This document shows, in pieces, positions 61,181 through 64,000 of a stretch of DNA of 64,000 nucleotides; positions within the stretch are counted from its first letter, which is position 1; each line of letters begins with the position of its first letter. The stretch comes from Solanum dulcamara (lineage: Eukaryota; Streptophyta; Magnoliopsida; Solanales; Solanaceae). The notes below the pieces were generated by a model, which ran no database searches, had not been told where the DNA came from, and worked only from the letters and a program-made list of their open reading frames with translations. The position numbers and the translations under genes were made by a program. The DNA lies in the NCBI RefSeq assembly GCF_947179165.1, contig NC_077242.1:76303097-76367096 (forward strand), read 5' to 3'.

Positions 61181-61715
61181 GATATAACTTGCATATCTAG
61201 GGTCCCTATATTTTAAGCCCTAATAATGTTAAAATCATGAATTCGTGCTGGATCAAATTACAAGATACGAGTATCTGATATATATAACATGCATCTCAAG
61301 AATCCCTTTTTTCTAAGAATCAATAATGTTCAAGTCATGAATCCGTGTTGGATCGAATTACAGGACACGAGTATCTAATATATATAACATGTATCTCAAG
61401 AGTCTCTTTTTTAAGTTTCAATAATTTTTGAATTATGAATCCGTGTCGGATCGGATTACGAGATACAAAGATCTGATATGTAAAATGCATCTCAAGAGTT
61501 CCTTTTTTTTTTCTGAGTATCAATAATGTTCAAATTATGAATTCGTGCTAGATCGGATTAGAAGACACAAATATTTGATATATATATTTATATATATATA
61601 TATATATGTGTGTGGTCCCTTTATTTAAGCACCAGTAATATTCAAATCATGAATCATCTTTCTCCGAAAAGATAAGAATACTGATATAACATGCATCTCT
61701 AGGATATATTTCCCT
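61181..61715 (+). repeat. About 100-bp tandem repeat, four full and two partial copies
   Basis: Anchors ATGAATTCGTGCTGGATC and variants occur at 61237, 61337, 61435 and 61537, 98-102 bp apart. Each unit has CAATAATGTTCAAxTCATGA, GGATTACxAGAxAC, ATATAACATGCATCTCAAG and a run of T. Partial copies follow at 61604-61665 and 61680-61715, split by a TA-rich run. Stop codons break every frame. Confidence 0.88.
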
Positions 61716-61834
61716 TTCTTCTAAGTCCCTTTCTTTTACTATGAACTCTGATATTTATTCTTTCTTTATCCAAGAACCAAAAAAATTCTTTATTTTTTCA
61801 AACATTATTTTAGATTTATATCATTAATGATTAT

Positions 61835-62268
61835 TGTTGGGTGTTTGTCCTAATTTTTCTAGTATAATTGAATTTTTTATTTTTTTAAATAGAAATTAAA
61901 ATAGCTAGTCTTTTTATTTGTAGAAAAAAGTTTATGGCTCTATAAATAGATGATCATTTTTTTTAACTTGGTAGTATTCACAATGTAGTCCTAGAGGCTT
62001 TGAGAGTTCACTTAGGGAGAGAATTTGTGAGACGGAACCTCTTTTTATTCTGAGTGAATTGTGTGAGGTTATTTATCTCGATATTTTGTACTCTCTTTTA
62101 TATATATAGTGGATTGTTCATCTCTTCTTATGGATATAGATCGATTGAACCGAACTACATTAAATGTTTGTGTCTCTTTGGGTATATTTCTCGTTTGTTT
62201 TCTTACTCATGATCTTCCGAGGTTTACTTTTTCACCTTCCGCATGACACCTGATTATCAATTCTAACA
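61835..62268 (+). mobile_element. Copia-type solo LTR, 434 bp
   Basis: Starts TGTTGGGTGTTTGTCC and ends CAATTCTAACA; the ends are TGTTGG and CTAACA. Flanks are ATTAT and ATTAC, a 5-bp target duplication with one mismatch. TATAAATAGATG at 61941 is a good LTR promoter TATA. The part with GAATTGTGTGAGG and CTCTTTTATATATA fits a copia R/U5 region. No internal domain is present. Confidence 0.75.
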
Positions 62269-62750
62269 ATTACTATGTTCAATAATTATTAGTATATGAT
62301 CATCTTGTTAGGATTCTAAGAAAATAAAATTCAATTAGATTTTGCTTTATAGTACTAGCTAACAACAGGAAACACAGCTGCCATATGTGAATAACTGTGT
62401 TAAATTATTGTTTGTATATATATCAACTTCTTCAGAGAACATCAATATGTTGCTAGAATTAAAGCTAGGTTTTTTTATGAAATTATGAGTTTTCTTCTTT
62501 ATGAAATTATGAGTTTTCTCCAATAAGATAAGTTTTCATTGTTCACTTTGATTTTAAACCTTATGGTACTGATTTGGCATGATTTCATTTGTGGTCCTTC
62601 AAACTTTTTATGGTATATTAAGTATGAGAATAAGCATGACACAAATTATAGCTATATATATGTTTTTATGATATGATTTATAAGCTTAGTCTTAAATATG
62701 ATTCAAACGATAAGTGATTTTAATATCTATGAGCAGTATATGTATATGTT
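62269..62750. other. A/T-rich DNA between two LTRs
   Basis: No gene is seen. A 24-bp piece, TTTATGAAATTATGAGTTTTC, is duplicated at 62474-62520. The unrecognised left part of the following LTR may begin here. Confidence 0.5.
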
Positions 62751-63714
62751 GTTTTGGGAGGACTATTTAGTACCGAGAGGATGCGGATTTTAGAAAAACT
62801 CAAGTCCCATAACTACGCGCCAACGTAAGACTTGAGTGTACCGCTTTGTCGGGCAACTCCATATGGCCTTGAGAGGCACAAACTAGTGGATCTATCTAGA
62901 TATGATATAGTCCTATACCCCGACAAGGTATAGGGCAGCCCGCCCAACTGGGTTAGCTGTTGGATATCATGAGCTCACATGGTGTATGTCGGTTATAAAA
63001 AAATCCCAGTTTTATGAAATTTTTATGATATGATCTTCATTTATTGTGGTCATTTTAAGTATGCTATTTTATGTATATGTTCATGCAAGATTAATGAGAT
63101 AGGCTTATCTATATTTATGCTTTTGAAAGAAGAATTTTAGTGGTATTTAGACATGAGCTCTAACTGTTTTATCTTCAAGTACTCTTACTATATATATGAT
63201 TTTTGAAAACCTTGTTCCACTATTCCCTTTATGATATGTTATACTAGTATGCTGGTGCTTCTTTCATATTCAGTACAGTCCAAGTACTGATGCATATTTT
63301 CTCTAAGTTGCATCATTTTATGATGTAGATTTCGATGTTCGTTCCCAGGCTCATGGCTAAGTGATTGTAGCAGTTCCAGCCAGCAAGTGGTGAGTCCTCG
63401 TCATTTGGGGGCTTCCCGAATTAGTTGTTAGTCAAATTTTAGGAGTTTATTTATTTATTGGTTTGAGGTAACTGGGGGCCATGTCCCAGTAAACTTATTT
63501 CCTTTAGTCTAAATGTTAGATGCTTATTTCAGACATTAGTTGTTCATTTATCATGGATTTATTGACTTCTGATTAAGACTTATTAAGGATATGTTTTATC
63601 TTCCGCATTAGTTTCATACGATATGTTTTGATATGTTATGCCAAGGGATAGCTCGGGGCCATTCGTGGTTTCGAGTACCGTGTCTTGGCTAAGGTGTAGA
63701 CTCGGATCGTGACA
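62751..63714 (+). mobile_element. Gypsy-type LTR, right part only
   Basis: From GTTTTGGGAGGACTA through GTACCGCTTTGTCGGGCAAC, GGGCAGCCCGCCCAACTGGG and ATCATTTTATGATGTAGAT to GACTCGGATCGTGACA. The last part ends in CA as an LTR does. It shares the GCATCATTTTATGATG palindrome with the gypsy LTR at 15323-17427, in the matching orientation. A TGTCACG-like start is not found to the left, so the LTR is truncated or too decayed to recognise there. Confidence 0.65.
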
Positions 63715-63719
63715 ATTAT

Positions 63720-63940
63720 AAAAAGTGAAAAGCCGTAAATATACCATTGAACTTTGAGAAAAGGTTCTCTATGCCATCCGTTAAAAGTTTGGCTCATTTA
63801 TGTCATTTTCGTTTGAGAAAAAAGCTCATCCACGCCATTATTTGTTAACTGAAATGTCATAGATAAGTCAAACTTTTAACAGATGGTATAGATGATCCTT
63901 TTTCCAAAGTTCGATGACATATTTGAACCTTTATCATTTT
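63720..63940. mobile_element. Foldback MITE, about 220 bp
   Basis: The left arm has AAATATACCATTGAACTTTG, AGAAAAGGTTCTCTATGCCA and TCCGTTAAAAGTTTGGCT. The right arm, reverse-complemented, reads AAATATGTCATCGAACTTTG, GAAAAAGGATCATCTATACC and ATCTGTTAAAAGTTTGAC. The arms of about 70 bp pair over most of their length and flank a core of about 70 bp. The superfamily and target duplication are unclear. It lies five bases after the LTR end. Confidence 0.7.
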
Positions 63941-64000
63941 AAATAATAATTTATTTAACGACGTGACCGAATCATAATTGACCACGTGTACAAAATAGTT

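Overview
This is plant nuclear DNA, most likely from the nightshade family (Solanaceae: Solanum or a close relative). The evidence is three dicot-type genes with GT-AG introns, SINE copies with (TTG)n tails, Stowaway-, CACTA- and hAT-type remnants, Ty3/gypsy and copia LTRs of the kinds common in nightshades, and a decayed piece of plastid 16S rRNA gene inside an intron. No species marker can be read directly. All exon models rest on splice motifs, reading-frame continuity and remembered family sequence features.

Layout. (1) 1-2784: the last two coding exons of a COX6B gene (mitochondrial complex IV subunit 6b), plus strand. Its last intron carries a plastid 16S fragment and a SINE fragment. 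(2) 2785-6816: gene-free A/T-rich DNA with SINE copies, a homopolymer run and a Stowaway-like MITE. (3) 6817-9760: a complete two-exon tetraspanin gene of the TET8 type, with a 52-bp tandem repeat as its 5' leader and a repeat-rich intron. (4) 9761-12059: flank with a LINE relic. (5) 12060-49910: a satellite block of about 38 kb, made of three related 180-183-bp tandem repeat families (A, B, C here), all in the same orientation. It is interrupted by a dead Ty3/gypsy chromovirus that has lost its 5' end (15323-21741), a hAT-like fragment (46463-46813), and a 2.36-kb solo LTR with a perfect 5-bp target duplication (47368-49731). (6) 49911-50064: a LINE zf-RVT fragment. (7) 50478-55170: a complete seven-exon WAT1-related (MtN21/EamA) transporter gene on the minus strand, with SINE and CACTA-type MITE material in its introns. 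(8) 55171-64000: gene-free DNA with a gypsy solo LTR, a copia solo LTR, a partial gypsy LTR, a 100-bp tandem repeat and a foldback element.

The three genes do not form a functional unit: one is respiratory, one is a membrane scaffold and one is a vacuolar or plasma-membrane transporter. The notable feature is the satellite complex, which lies between ordinary genes and starts about 0.6 kb past the stop codon of the transporter. It has a nested history. A gypsy element sits in family B, a large family C block abuts the broken gypsy element, and family B resumes beyond it at nearly the same point in its monomer. Family C also shows traces of higher-order repeats, and its consensus is open in one frame on each strand. 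No protein-coding system, CRISPR array or gene cluster of novel type was found.
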